In this document: positions 1-7,699 of the stretch, in pieces
Layout: each line of letters starts with the position of its first letter
How positions within the stretch are numbered: the stretch's first letter is position 1
From: Paenibacillus pinisoli
GTDB taxonomy: Bacteria > Bacillota > Bacilli > Paenibacillales > Paenibacillaceae
Assembly (NCBI RefSeq): GCF_003605435.1
Contig: NZ_QXQB01000001.1
Span: forward strand, 1,426,001-1,490,000
Direction: 5' to 3'
Length of the DNA stretch: 64,000 bases
Program-made: the position numbers and the translations under genes
The notes under the pieces: model-generated
Seen by the model: the letters and a program-made list of their open reading frames with translations, nothing else
Told to the model about the DNA's origin: nothing
Databases searched by the model: none

Positions 1-65
1 TGCTCCAGCAGCTTGATTATGCCCCTGCGAATGACGACCTCATCGTCAACGATTAAGATTTTCAT
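1..65 (-). CDS. Response regulator, YesN-like, N-terminal part only
   Basis: The window holds only the first 21 codons or so. They begin MKILIVDDE and continue with VVIRRGIIKLLE, the classic start of a receiver domain: strand beta-1 followed by the acidic pocket residues. The ATG lies inside the last codons of the sensor kinase gene, a 20-bp overlap, so the two are translated together. With a YesM-type kinase directly upstream, the protein is expected to be a YesN-type regulator with a C-terminal AraC helix-turn-helix, usually controlling a sugar ABC transporter. That output domain lies outside the window and is inferred from family context. Confidence 0.85.
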   Translation of the reverse strand, partial: MKILIVDDEVVIRRGIIKLLE

Positions 66-1815
66 AGTCCTTGCCCTCCTTCGGCAGCTTGATGCGTACG
101 GTGACACCGCCCGTTAATGATTCCTCCAGATACAGGCCATAGCCTTTGCCATAATGCAGCCTGATTCTGTGCTGGACATTCAACAGCCCAATGCCCCGGC
201 TCCGGCTTTCATCCTGCTCCGGCACCTCATCCGCCTCGCTTTCAAAGAGATGATTCATCGCTTCCATCGCCTGCTCGTCCATCCCCTGACCGTTGTCCTC
301 GATATAGAGGGCATACGTCTCTACGTCGCAATCCTCCGCATAAATTTTCAGATAGTAGTCCCTCTCACCCATAAACGCATACAGAAAAGCATTCTCTACA
401 ATCGGCTGCAGCGTCAGCTTCACAATGGGATAGCCCCCGAACGGCTCCAGCCCGTCCATATCAATCTCGATATCGGGATAGCGCTCCCGCTGGATGTCCA
501 GATAGGTCCGCACATGCTCGATCTCCGTGCGCAGCTCCACCTCTGCCTTCGGATTGTTGATCGTATAGCGGAAGAATTCCGCCATCGCCCGGCTCATCCG
601 GCTAATCGGCGGCGCTTCGTGAAGAATTGCCTGGCAATTGATCACCTCAAGCGTGTTGTACAGAAAGTGAGGATTGATCTGATGCTGCATCGCCAGCAGC
701 ATAGCGTCCTTCTGCTTGACCTCCGCATTGATCTTCTCCATCTCCACGACATACACTCTGTCGATCATCTCGGACAGATTGGCAAGCATCTTGTTGAAAT
801 TCCGGCCAAGCAGGCCGATCTCATCCGTATATTTGCTCGTGAATCGGACATCCAGATCGCCGATCTCGACCTTCTTCATCAGCTGCAGCAGCTTCTTGAT
901 CGGCTGCGTCAGCATCCAGGTGAGCAGGAACGACATCACGAGCGTTATGAGCAAAATAACGATAATCACAAGCGGATGAACGATCTGAATCTGCCGCACC
1001 TTATCAATAATCGCCTTTTTGTTCGTATACGCCTGTACATCGAAGCCGCTGTAGCTCAGCTTGGATTCCGTCTTCAAGTACATGGCGTCGCCCGAGCCCG
1101 AGCCGTCCGGGAAGGACGAATAGACGATATGCCCCTTCGCGTCCTTCAGCTCTAGCATGAGGTCATTGGTTGCAAGCAAGCGGAACGCATCGCTGAACAT
1201 CTTGCCGTTCAGCCTGACGACAAGCATGCCGTCGCGGCCGTCCATATCATATTTGCCCATCATCAGATAGATCGAGGTATAGGATCGGTCCTGGTAGAAG
1301 AGATGCTCCTTCGTCGGCTTCGACCAGATGTCCGTCTCTTGGGCAAGAAATTGCTTGTACCACGTCTGATTGTGATAATCGATATCGGGCACACGGTCAA
1401 GGCCCGTGTCATGAATGATTGTCTCCTGCCCGTCCGCTCCATCCTCCTTGATGAACAGGAACACCGACTCCAGCTCGCTGGAGTATTGCGTCCGGAACGC
1501 TTCCAGCTTATGCTGCAGCCGCTCAATATCTGAAGCGTCTTCGATCTCCACGCTATTCTCCGAATAGTAAAAGAAATACTGAACGTTCTGCACCACCCGG
1601 CGCAGCTGGTTGTCCAAATTATAGCCGGCCTGATTAATGGACCGCTGCGTCCGGTCCAGCTCGTTGTCCGTAATCATGTCCTGATAATACTGCTGATAAA
1701 TATAGACGAGACTGAATACCCCGATGAACGAAACGATCGAAATCGAAATAAATATTTTCGTAAAAAACCGGCGGTCCATCAGTCTCTTCACAAGCATCTG
1801 CACTAGCCGCTTCAT
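46..1815 (-). CDS. Sensor histidine kinase, YesM family
   Basis: This 589-residue membrane kinase has one transmembrane helix near residues 20-40, a long extracytoplasmic sensor region, and a second helix near 275-300. A HAMP linker follows, then a His_kinase domain with the phospho-acceptor motif NPHFLYNTLE near residue 380, and a GHKL ATPase with DNGQGM near 508 and GIGLLN. The motif NPHFLYN is diagnostic of the YesM/LytS class. The ATG follows a GGAGGGG site at good spacing. The response regulator start overlaps its 3' end, so the pair is a two-component system. YesMN systems in Paenibacillus typically sense extracellular carbohydrate and control uptake genes; the ligand here is unknown. 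Confidence 0.93.
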   Translation of the reverse strand: MKRLVQMLVKRLMDRRFFTKIFISISIVSFIGVFSLVYIYQQYYQDMITDNELDRTQRSINQAGYNLDNQLRRVVQNVQYFFYYSENSVEIEDASDIERLQHKLEAFRTQYSSELESVFLFIKEDGADGQETIIHDTGLDRVPDIDYHNQTWYKQFLAQETDIWSKPTKEHLFYQDRSYTSIYLMMGKYDMDGRDGMLVVRLNGKMFSDAFRLLATNDLMLELKDAKGHIVYSSFPDGSGSGDAMYLKTESKLSYSGFDVQAYTNKKAIIDKVRQIQIVHPLVIIVILLITLVMSFLLTWMLTQPIKKLLQLMKKVEIGDLDVRFTSKYTDEIGLLGRNFNKMLANLSEMIDRVYVVEMEKINAEVKQKDAMLLAMQHQINPHFLYNTLEVINCQAILHEAPPISRMSRAMAEFFRYTINNPKAEVELRTEIEHVRTYLDIQRERYPDIEIDMDGLEPFGGYPIVKLTLQPIVENAFLYAFMGERDYYLKIYAEDCDVETYALYIEDNGQGMDEQAMEAMNHLFESEADEVPEQDESRSRGIGLLNVQHRIRLHYGKGYGLYLEESLTGGVTVRIKLPKEGKDYENLNR

Positions 1816-1910
1816 GTAAGCCCCTCCAATTCTGAGGTAAATGACAAGCTGTCGGAGCGATAATGCACGTATTATAGCATGTCCCTCAGGGGAAATGTCG
1901 AGCCCGAATG

Positions 1911-1957
1911 CAAAAGAGGCTGTCCCAAGGTCGATGGAATCGACCCCGGAACAGCCC
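1911..1957 (-). terminator. Rho-independent terminator after the tagO-like gene
   Basis: Read on the minus strand, GGCTGT and a GGTCGAT arm fold back on ATCGACC and ACAGCC with a small internal bulge, followed by a T-rich stretch (TCTTTTGC). It lies just beyond the transferase stop codon at 1976. Confidence 0.75.
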
Positions 1958-1975
1958 CACAGGGATTGAATTTGC

Positions 1976-2950
1976 TTAGATTTGGACCAGCATCAGAATG
2001 ATCGATGACAGGCCGAAGCATGTACTCACCAGGCATAGCACCATTAGCGCTTGCTTATTGTTCAGGCCTGCGCGCAGCAGCCGGTAATGAACCTGGCTTG
2101 CGTCGGCTTCATAAATCGCTTTGCCTTGCAGGAACCGCTTAATGACAACAAAGATGTTGTCGAAGATCGGCACGCCGATCGCCAGAATCGGAATGAATAG
2201 CGACAGCACTGTGGCCTGCTTGAACGCGCCATCCAGCGCAATAACCGCCAGCAGGAAGCCCAGGAACGTCGCTCCCGCATCGCCCATAAACACCTTGGCG
2301 GGCGGTTTGTTGAAACGCAGATACGCCAGCGTAACCCCGACCAGAATAATCGCCATCATCGCAGAGTTCGATTGCCCCATCGTTAGCGCCACCACAAACA
2401 GAGTAATGCCGGAGATCGCGGATAAGCCTCCTGCGAGACCGTCCAGACCGTCAGAGAAGTTGATAACCGTTGTCACGCCGAAGATCCAGAGAATCGTTAA
2501 TACGAATTGGAGAATAACCGGCAGCACCACATATTCGCCGGAGAACGGATTGAAGAACCCGGTAAATACGTTGCCAGACAGGTACACCAATACGGCTGCC
2601 GACACTTGCACCAGCATCTTGGGAAGCGCCGGGAAGTCCTTGCCCTTCGTCTTATACCAGTCGTCGATCGTGCCTATAGTAAGCAGCAGAACGCCACCCA
2701 GGAACAAGGCGCCGGTCTCCCAATTTATCTCTCTAGCAACCGCGATATACGTAATAAAAAAGCCAATAAAGATGGCGTAGCTGGCCGTTAGCGGGATTGG
2801 CTCGCGGTGCAGCTTGCGCTCTACGTTCTTCCGGGGCTTGTCCACAAAATCAAGCTTGAACGCCAGCCGGCTGAACGGCGGAATCAACACATATACGATT
2901 AGAAACGACATTACTAAAGCAAGTGCGTAAAAAATACAAGTCACCACCAT
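1976..2950 (-). CDS. tagO: Undecaprenyl-phosphate GlcNAc-1-phosphate transferase (WecA/TagO/MraY family)
   Basis: This polytopic membrane enzyme transfers a sugar-1-phosphate from a UDP-sugar to undecaprenyl phosphate, the first step of wall teichoic acid or secondary wall polymer synthesis. Many hydrophobic helices are visible. Family motifs are seen: FVDKPR near the N-terminus, the acidic TIDDWY, NFSDGLDGLAGG, and VFMGDAGATFLG. The histidine-bearing loop near the C-terminus is less clear (QVHYRLL). The frame stays open to a TTG at 2980, but a strong promoter sits exactly there, so I start at the ATG at 2950 (MVVTCIF). No good ribosome site precedes it. A secondary wall polymer would serve as the anchor for the SLH proteins further along; this link is inference. 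Confidence 0.82.
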   Translation of the reverse strand: MVVTCIFYALALVMSFLIVYVLIPPFSRLAFKLDFVDKPRKNVERKLHREPIPLTASYAIFIGFFITYIAVAREINWETGALFLGGVLLLTIGTIDDWYKTKGKDFPALPKMLVQVSAAVLVYLSGNVFTGFFNPFSGEYVVLPVILQFVLTILWIFGVTTVINFSDGLDGLAGGLSAISGITLFVVALTMGQSNSAMMAIILVGVTLAYLRFNKPPAKVFMGDAGATFLGFLLAVIALDGAFKQATVLSLFIPILAIGVPIFDNIFVVIKRFLQGKAIYEADASQVHYRLLRAGLNNKQALMVLCLVSTCFGLSSIILMLVQI

Positions 2951-2971
2951 TAATCGATATAGATCACGATA

Positions 2972-3000
2972 ATTATACAACCCCTCTAGTTAAATGTCGA
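2972..3000 (-). promoter_or_regulatory. Sigma-A-type promoter of the tagO-like gene
   Basis: On the minus strand TCGACA (one mismatch to TTGACA) is followed by a 17-bp spacer and a perfect TATAAT. The -10 box overlaps the upstream TTG candidate start of the gene, so that start would not be transcribed in full. This supports the downstream ATG at 2950 and a very short leader. Confidence 0.6.
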
Positions 3001-3130
3001 CTTTTGGTAGAGTCGAATGAAGGGGTTGGGAGATTAATATTTTTTAAGCATTGGGGAGAATTCGGGTGATAGGAAGAGTTGAGGCGAGATTCTGGGGCAA
3101 GACGCATAGATATAGCGCTGTTTTGAGTAG

Positions 3131-3726
3131 TAGGGCGGATTAAGCGGTTCTGGCGACGCTACAGCAGAATCTTCGGCGTCCGCGGCGGATTAAGCGGTTC
3201 TGCCATCACTGCAGCAGAATTTCCGCCGTTCGAGGCGGTTTAAGCGGTTCTGGCATCGCTACAGCAGAATTTTCAGCGGCTGGGGCGGATTAAGCGGTTC
3301 TGGCGACGTTACAGCAGAATTTTCAGCGGCTGGGGCGGATTAAGCGGTTCTGGTGACGTTACAGCAGAATTTTCGGCGGCTGGGGCGGTTTAAGCGGTTC
3401 TGGCGTCGCTACAGCAGATTTTTCGGCGGCTGTGGCGGGTTAAGCGGTTCTGACGACGCTACAGCAGATTTTTCGGCGGCTGTGGCGGGTTAAGCGGTTC
3501 TGACGACGCTACAGCAGATTTTTCGGCGGCTGTGGCGGGTTAAGCGGTTCTGACGACACTGCAGCAGATTTTTCGGCGACTGGTGCGGTTTAAGCGGTTC
3601 TGGTGACGCTACAGCAGATTTTTCGGCGTGTGAGGCGGATTAAGCGGTTCTGGCGTCGTTACAGCAGAATTTTCGGCGACTGGTGCGGTTTAAGCGGTTC
3701 TGGTGACGCTACAGCAGATTTTTCGG
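3131..3726. repeat. Tandem array of twelve 50-bp units
   Basis: The core TAAGCGGTTCTG recurs at 3141, 3191, 3241 and so on to 3691 without a break, an exact 50-bp period. Each unit continues with a variable six-base patch (GCGACG, GCATCG, GTGACG, ACGACG, CCATCA), then CTACAGCAGA, TTTTCGGCG and a second variable patch. TTCTG and CAGAA in each unit can pair as a short hairpin. Units 7 and 8 are almost identical, which suggests recent amplification. A 50-bp period is not a multiple of three, so the array is non-coding. It fills most of the gap between the tagO-like gene and the immunity cluster. Confidence 0.95.
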
Positions 3727-4020
3727 TCAAGTCCATAATTATGTGTAAAATCCCATCTACGTTGTCTAAAAAAGTTAGAGGTTTTGCACCAATCATGGTA
3801 TGCTGTTATGTCCATGTAGGTTCGGTTAGACTCCCAGTGAGCCTCCATCTCCTTGAGTACGGAACCGGTCATTCACACTACAACCGCTTGGTTTGGAAAG
3901 ATACGAATGACCCGCACGCGCATACGTAACTCATCATATACACTCTCAAATCTTTCAGTTGCTTTTACGACAGAAGCCCCAGATTCCCTTGAACTCCTTA
4001 GACCTCCGCCCCACAAATTC
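3727..4020 (-). pseudogene. Decayed IS256-family transposase C-terminus with terminal repeat
   Basis: On the minus strand a frame reads ATERFESVYDELRMRV, then VIRIFPNQAVVV, an in-frame TGA at about 3873, MTGSVLKEMEAHWES, TYMDITAYHDW and SNFF. This matches the C-terminal pattern of IS256/mutator transposases, where RVIRIFPN is followed by a bilayer of small residues and by YLDMAEYHEW. The DDE catalytic part is missing. Just downstream, the minus-strand sequence ACACATAATTATGGACTTGA resembles the terminal inverted repeat of this family and abuts the 50-bp repeat array. The frame breaks again upstream of about 4010. It is a remnant, not an active element. Confidence 0.7.
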
Positions 4021-4172
4021 CACCTGAATCATATTTTTTTATAATTTCTCGATAACTTCGAGCAAATCCTTAACCAAGCATTTCTTCAGGAAGTGAGGTA
4101 TGTTATTACTTAAATGATGAATTCATTCGGCACTGGGTAGCTCCATCTAAGAGACCTCAGTTTAATGTCAAA

Positions 4173-4574
4173 TTAGAATTCTTCCAATGTAATAGCTTCA
4201 ATCGAACTACAATGAAAATTAATAAAGTTATATCCATCGTTGTCTCCATATCCGCTATCATCATGAACATGATACCTTTGATTAAGATCCCACCCCTGTT
4301 CACTTTTATCATGTATGATCAAGCTATCCGTTAAATATAAATTTGTGACTTGTCTTAAAGAAAGTTCAGAAACATTATGATACCTAACCTTCAGTCTAAA
4401 GCGTTGTTTCGTTTTTATAACTGAAAGAAAGAAAACCAAATCAATTGTTGTAATATAATTACCTTCATAATCAATGTCAATATCATATTTAATACCGACG
4501 ATTTCCTCATACGACCAAGAGCCAAGAACATTCAATCTTTCAGTAAATATATTGTAATTATTAATATATTTCAA
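4173..4574 (-). CDS. Hypothetical immunity-type protein, paralogue of the gene at 7897
   Basis: This 133-residue protein belongs to no family that I can name. It shares the C-terminal pattern RYHVHD, then a short acidic stretch, then FHCSSIEAITLEEF, with the protein at 7897-8280 (RYYVHD and FYCKSVEVLSIEEL), so the two are paralogues. The frame is open to an ATG at 4613, but a strong AAGGAGG lies eight bases before a TTG at 4574, which gives the start LKYINNYN, matching the paralogue's MEFIKNYH. I therefore choose the TTG. The AT-rich composition and position among SUKH genes suggest an immunity protein; the function is inferred from context only. Confidence 0.65.
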   Translation of the reverse strand: MKYINNYNIFTERLNVLGSWSYEEIVGIKYDIDIDYEGNYITTIDLVFFLSVIKTKQRFRLKVRYHNVSELSLRQVTNLYLTDSLIIHDKSEQGWDLNQRYHVHDDSGYGDNDGYNFINFHCSSIEAITLEEF

Positions 4575-4689
4575 ATAGCTTGCCTCCTTTCTCAACCTCG
4601 TGCCTACAAACAAAATGGCGAAATCTTTATACGAGTATTAAATGGGTTATATGTGTTATTGGCTGAATTAAGGGTTCATTCGTCCCCTT

Positions 4690-4740
4690 TCTAAAAAAGA
4701 AATTTTTAATGGCATAGAGCCAATCAAGGTCGAAATAACG
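4690..4740 (-). terminator. Degenerate terminator-like element after the SUKH gene at 4745
   Basis: The minus strand reads ACCTTGATTGGCTCTATGCC and then AATTTCTTTTTT. TGGC and GCCA can form a small stem before the T-run. It is clearly related in sequence to the perfect terminator at 5575-5617, which has the same ACCTTGATTGGCT core. Confidence 0.4.
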
Positions 4741-4744
4741 AAAA

Positions 4745-5221
4745 CTAATCTTCAATTTCTTTTTTCACGAGACATAGCAAAAAATCCCCAAAGTCGCTTG
4801 CCACCGTCTCATTTTTTTGAGTACTTAGTGATTGTCCAGCAATAAACGAAACAATTGGGGGTTCATTCTCTTCGTTAACGTTGGAGAAATCTAAGCAAAA
4901 TAGTTCCTCACCACCAGAATCGTAAATGACAAGCAAATTGTCTGGCAAATTAATTTCTTCACGTTCCATTAAGGTGTACCAAATAGCGTCTGGGACTGAA
5001 GAGTTTTCAAAATCCTCATCGATAACCCCGTAAATTTCCTGACTGCCGAAATTTCCTGCCCCAAATTTCTTTATAAAATTACGATAGATGGGAGAAAACT
5101 CATAGCCTATAGCTTCCTCTGCAAGACAAATCAATTCTTCGGTTCGCGCCCCAGCAAAATAACAAATAGTTTTGTTTTTGCTCATTAATTCCAGAGCCTT
5201 ATTATAATTTTCCAAGCTCAT
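4745..5221 (-). CDS. SMI1/KNR4 (SUKH) family immunity-type protein
   Basis: This 158-residue protein has the SUKH layout. An N-terminal helix with EELICLAEEAIGYEFSPIYR precedes the conserved YRNFIKKFGAGNFGSQEIYG turn region. Then come PDNLLVIYDSGGEELFCLD and a C-terminal helix with DFGDFLLCLV. SUKH proteins are the largest superfamily of immunity proteins in bacterial polymorphic toxin systems and bind and neutralise a partner toxin in the cytoplasm. The start follows GGAGGAACTTTCG at good spacing. A decayed ORF ends only 15 bases upstream. No cognate toxin is recognisable next to it. Confidence 0.85.
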   Translation of the reverse strand: MSLENYNKALELMSKNKTICYFAGARTEELICLAEEAIGYEFSPIYRNFIKKFGAGNFGSQEIYGVIDEDFENSSVPDAIWYTLMEREEINLPDNLLVIYDSGGEELFCLDFSNVNEENEPPIVSFIAGQSLSTQKNETVASDFGDFLLCLVKKEIED

Positions 5222-5236
5222 CGAAAGTTCCTCCTA

Positions 5237-5560
5237 CTAATCAATAAGATCGTTAGCTCTGTTCTCCCGTATTCCTTTCGAAACTAGTAAAGCTCCTCCT
5301 GATTTATCCCTGATAGAATGGAGTTAGCGTAATAATAATAATAAAATAGTTCTTCCATCTTTATCTGTCAAATTAGAGTCAATTAGGTTATTCCTTGGGT
5401 ATTCCTTTCCTACTTTTGCTGCTATGTTCAATATTTACGTTCTTCAGCCCTTAAGCCTCGACTTACTACCAACATTATAATCAGCAGCATTCGACTCAAG
5501 GTAGTAGTTTCCATTTAAGAAATCCTTGAATGACACGATGTTATTGAATAATGAGTTCAT
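5237..5560 (-). pseudogene. Decayed small ORF with three in-frame stops
   Basis: A ribosome site GGGGAGGGG lies a few bases before an ATG at 5560. From there one 108-codon frame runs MNSLFNNIVSFKDFLNGNYY, then TGA and TAA stops, then KEYPRNNLIDSNLTDKDGRT, another TAA, and SGGALLVSKGIRENRAND. It ends with a TAG just before the ribosome site of the SUKH gene at 5221. The intact start signal and the fit of its end to the next gene suggest a former gene in the same operon. Three stops in 108 AT-rich codons is below chance expectation but not decisive. I recognise no family. Confidence 0.4.
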
Positions 5561-5574
5561 TCATCACCCCTCCC

Positions 5575-5617
5575 CAAAAAAGAAACCTTGAAAAGCACAA
5601 AGCCAATCAAGGTTTCT
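5575..5617 (-). terminator. Rho-independent terminator
   Basis: On the minus strand AGAAACCTTGA pairs with TCAAGGTTTCT across a 14-base loop and runs into TTTTTT. It follows the stop of the small gene at 5623. Confidence 0.8.
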
Positions 5618-5622
5618 AATAA

Positions 5623-5883
5623 CTACTCAGATAGTTCTCTTTCATCGCGATTATTCAAAGTATGCATTGATATAATTTCAAATGCTTTTTCCGTGACAAC
5701 TAAAAAGTTCTTTGCCAAAATACAAAAATAACGTCCAGACCAACCGAAATATCGTTCTGCTATTATATTAACAACACCTAGAGGAATCAGTTGTTTGAAT
5801 ATTAGCAGAGTAGTTTTATGATCATGTATTTCTACTTCTGTTTCAGGTTTTACCCAAGAAATTCTGATAACCCTTCTAACCAT
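5623..5883 (-). CDS. Hypothetical 86-residue protein overlapping a SUKH gene
   Basis: The 86-residue product begins MVRRVIRISWVKPE and contains ERYFGWSGRYFCILAKNFLVV, a mixed alpha/beta sequence with no family I can name. It overlaps the last 34 bases of the upstream SUKH gene and lacks a clear ribosome site, so it would depend on translational coupling. A good terminator follows it directly, which fits a real last gene of a pair. The alternative is that it is the frame-shifted tail of the SUKH gene, but that gene already ends in a normal SUKH C-terminal helix. Confidence 0.5.
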   Translation of the reverse strand: MVRRVIRISWVKPETEVEIHDHKTTLLIFKQLIPLGVVNIIAERYFGWSGRYFCILAKNFLVVTEKAFEIISMHTLNNRDERELSE

Positions 5884-6281
5884 TCTGTAAAATTATTTGA
5901 GTATTTCTCCACTCGGCATTCATCATGATAGAAGTAAAAAACAGGTGAGTGAGGACACTCTCTAGAATTAAGACAAAAGTAATCACCGTTGCCAATACTG
6001 TAAAATGGAATATAATCAGCATTCCATCTTCCCAAATTCATTTCATAATCATAGGTGATCTCAATAGTATCGTTACGATTTGTCATACCCGTAGAAACAT
6101 TAAGTACTTCACCAGGTAATGAATACTTCGCCATTAATTCAATGAAATAGCGAAATTCCTCATTAAAACTGCAATTGAATTTTAATTCGAGTTGCTTCCA
6201 ATTACTTGGAGATGGTGGATCAAGTTGACTAACTTCTTTATCCATATTTTTTAACAAATCATCAATTTCTTCTTTTTTCAT
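5850..6281 (-). CDS. SMI1/KNR4 (SUKH) family immunity-type protein
   Basis: This 143-residue protein starts MKKEEIDDLLKNMDKE and shows PPSPSNWKQLELKFNCSFNE, the SUKH entry helix. It continues with FRYFIELMAKYSLPGEVLNV, then NADYIPFYSIGNGDYFCLN, the typical central strand with the GNGDYF turn, followed by HSPVFYFYHDE and a terminal helix NFTEWLEGLSEFL. The frame opens 12 bases earlier, but the GGGGGTAGG ribosome site lies between the two ATGs, so I use the one at 6281. It is the second SUKH gene of the cluster. Its presumed role is neutralising a specific toxin, and no partner is visible. Confidence 0.85.
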   Translation of the reverse strand: MKKEEIDDLLKNMDKEVSQLDPPSPSNWKQLELKFNCSFNEEFRYFIELMAKYSLPGEVLNVSTGMTNRNDTIEITYDYEMNLGRWNADYIPFYSIGNGDYFCLNSRECPHSPVFYFYHDECRVEKYSNNFTEWLEGLSEFLG

Positions 6282-6355
6282 ACCTACCCCCATAAATTTG
6301 ATACCTGTCCCTGAAGAAATAAGCCATTCAAGATCTCTGCTTTAAATCTATAAAA

Positions 6356-6844
6356 TTAAATTAAACCATACGCATCGCCTAATGAAACAAAATTCTTATC
6401 CAACCAGTACCAGTACTGACCTTTACTTTGAATAAGTTTATTTAATAATTCTGTAAAAGACATTGCGATAATTTGGGTCTCACCCACAACACCATGCCTA
6501 TCAAAGAAACTATCATAACATTTACCTATTCGAAGAGGCTTAAGGTCGATTGTAAGATATTCACCACTACTATCACTTGCAATAATGTACCAATTGGAAG
6601 AAATGTCTTCCTCGCACATTTCCCCGATTATTACAGGATTAGCGAGAACAAAATCTTGAGGGGATAAAATATTGACCTGATAGTCGGCATGTTGAAATAA
6701 GATAAGTCCTCCACATGACTCATAAAATTTTTGTAAGTCATCTGGAATTCTCACATTCACCTCAATCTGTGGAAGCCCTTTAGGTGGCAGTACCGTGCAG
6801 TCAGGCATGCCCTTAACCTTTTCAATGATTTCAAGAACGTCCAT
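6356..6844 (-). CDS. SMI1/KNR4 (SUKH) family protein
   Basis: This 162-residue protein has the SUKH core: PPKGLPQIEVNVRIPDDLQK, then FYESCGGLILFQHADYQVNI, in which the CGG turn is typical. It is followed by WYIIASDSSGEYLTIDL and a C-terminal MSFTELLNKLI helix. The ATG follows AAGGAGTAGTTAGAA. It differs enough from the other two SUKH proteins here to have a different target. It is on the same strand as its neighbours, with a 75-base gap to the next gene. An immunity role is inferred from family and context. Confidence 0.82.
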   Translation of the reverse strand: MDVLEIIEKVKGMPDCTVLPPKGLPQIEVNVRIPDDLQKFYESCGGLILFQHADYQVNILSPQDFVLANPVIIGEMCEEDISSNWYIIASDSSGEYLTIDLKPLRIGKCYDSFFDRHGVVGETQIIAMSFTELLNKLIQSKGQYWYWLDKNFVSLGDAYGLI

Positions 6845-6966
6845 TTCTAACTACTCCTTGTAAGAATAAATGCGATTAATATTGTTATTAAACTAATTGA
6901 AGTAAATATTCACTGGGGCGATATCATTTAACCATAGCGATTCAAACTCTAGTTCCCTTGGAAATG

Positions 6967-7647
6967 TTATTGGATTCCAAGATTCTCTCTATTCACCATA
7001 TTTACGTTCCATAACTCTTCAATTGGTACGATTGCCCTTGTTCGATTGGCTGAAGCTTTCCCCTCTGCCCACAGAAAAGGATAAATTAGAATACCTTTGT
7101 CACCATCCAAACGACTTACATCTTCTACCCAATTATCCCATTGGAATGATTCATAATATTTTCTTACATCCCCAAGAAAAGCCCATTTCAAAAAATCTGA
7201 ATACTGCATATCAAGACTTTCCCACTCTAAAGTATCTGGGGCGAGATAATAAATTTCACCGGGTTTACCTTCAAAAGCACTACCATTCATCGCATAAAAG
7301 CCACCGACTGCATCATCAGCAATCAGTATGGATGATTGCATTCTTGGGCTTTTACCAGTCGAATCAAACCCATTCCAGCTTGTCAAACTTCTAGGTAGTC
7401 TGTCACTGCCAGAACCTAAAAAACGCAACCAACCATGCTCAACTAAAATACCACCAGTATAGTATGAAACAACCCCCAAGAAAGACTTAGTTGTAACTTG
7501 AAGTTGATGTAACACTTTGCTGGCATCTTGTTTATTAGCGGGAAGAATCTCAACATTATTCGTAGCTTTTGTAACCCATTCCTGTACCATCAGCCATGTA
7601 GATTCTTGCTGTAAAACTAGCTCATTTAAAGTTTTCAAGGAATGCAT
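6967..7647 (-). CDS. DUF2625 family protein
   Basis: This 226-residue protein matches DUF2625. It begins MHSLKTLNELVLQQESTWLM and continues with VEILPANKQDASKVLHQLQV, TTKSFLGVVSYYTGG, LVEHGWLRFLGSGSDRLPRS, and DAVGGFYAMNGSAF. The biochemical role of the family is unknown. Proteins with this fold occur as SUKH-like single-copy genes and in immunity clusters. The frame opens 7 codons earlier at 7668, but GGGGAAGGAGCGAG sits right before the ATG at 7647, so that start is preferred. Its location in the row of immunity-type genes suggests a similar job, which is inference. Confidence 0.8.
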   Translation of the reverse strand: MHSLKTLNELVLQQESTWLMVQEWVTKATNNVEILPANKQDASKVLHQLQVTTKSFLGVVSYYTGGILVEHGWLRFLGSGSDRLPRSLTSWNGFDSTGKSPRMQSSILIADDAVGGFYAMNGSAFEGKPGEIYYLAPDTLEWESLDMQYSDFLKWAFLGDVRKYYESFQWDNWVEDVSRLDGDKGILIYPFLWAEGKASANRTRAIVPIEELWNVNMVNRENLGIQ

Positions 7648-7699
7648 CTCGCTCCTTCCCCTCTTCAAAGGTTGAGTATGTCAAATGGGATGCTGGAAT

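Noticed and set aside
3131..3726. CRISPR array
   Set aside because: Period is 50 bp with most of each unit conserved and no unique spacers of 30-40 bp; no cas genes are near.
3603..3929. 108-codon plus-strand frame
   Set aside because: It starts inside the tandem repeats and runs antisense through the IS256-type remnant.
4690..4740. Conserved peptide DLDWLYA or NLDWLCA shared by the elements at 4690 and 5575
   Set aside because: The similarity could be coding, but the second element is a perfect terminator and neither frame has a start, so a shared terminator explains it better.
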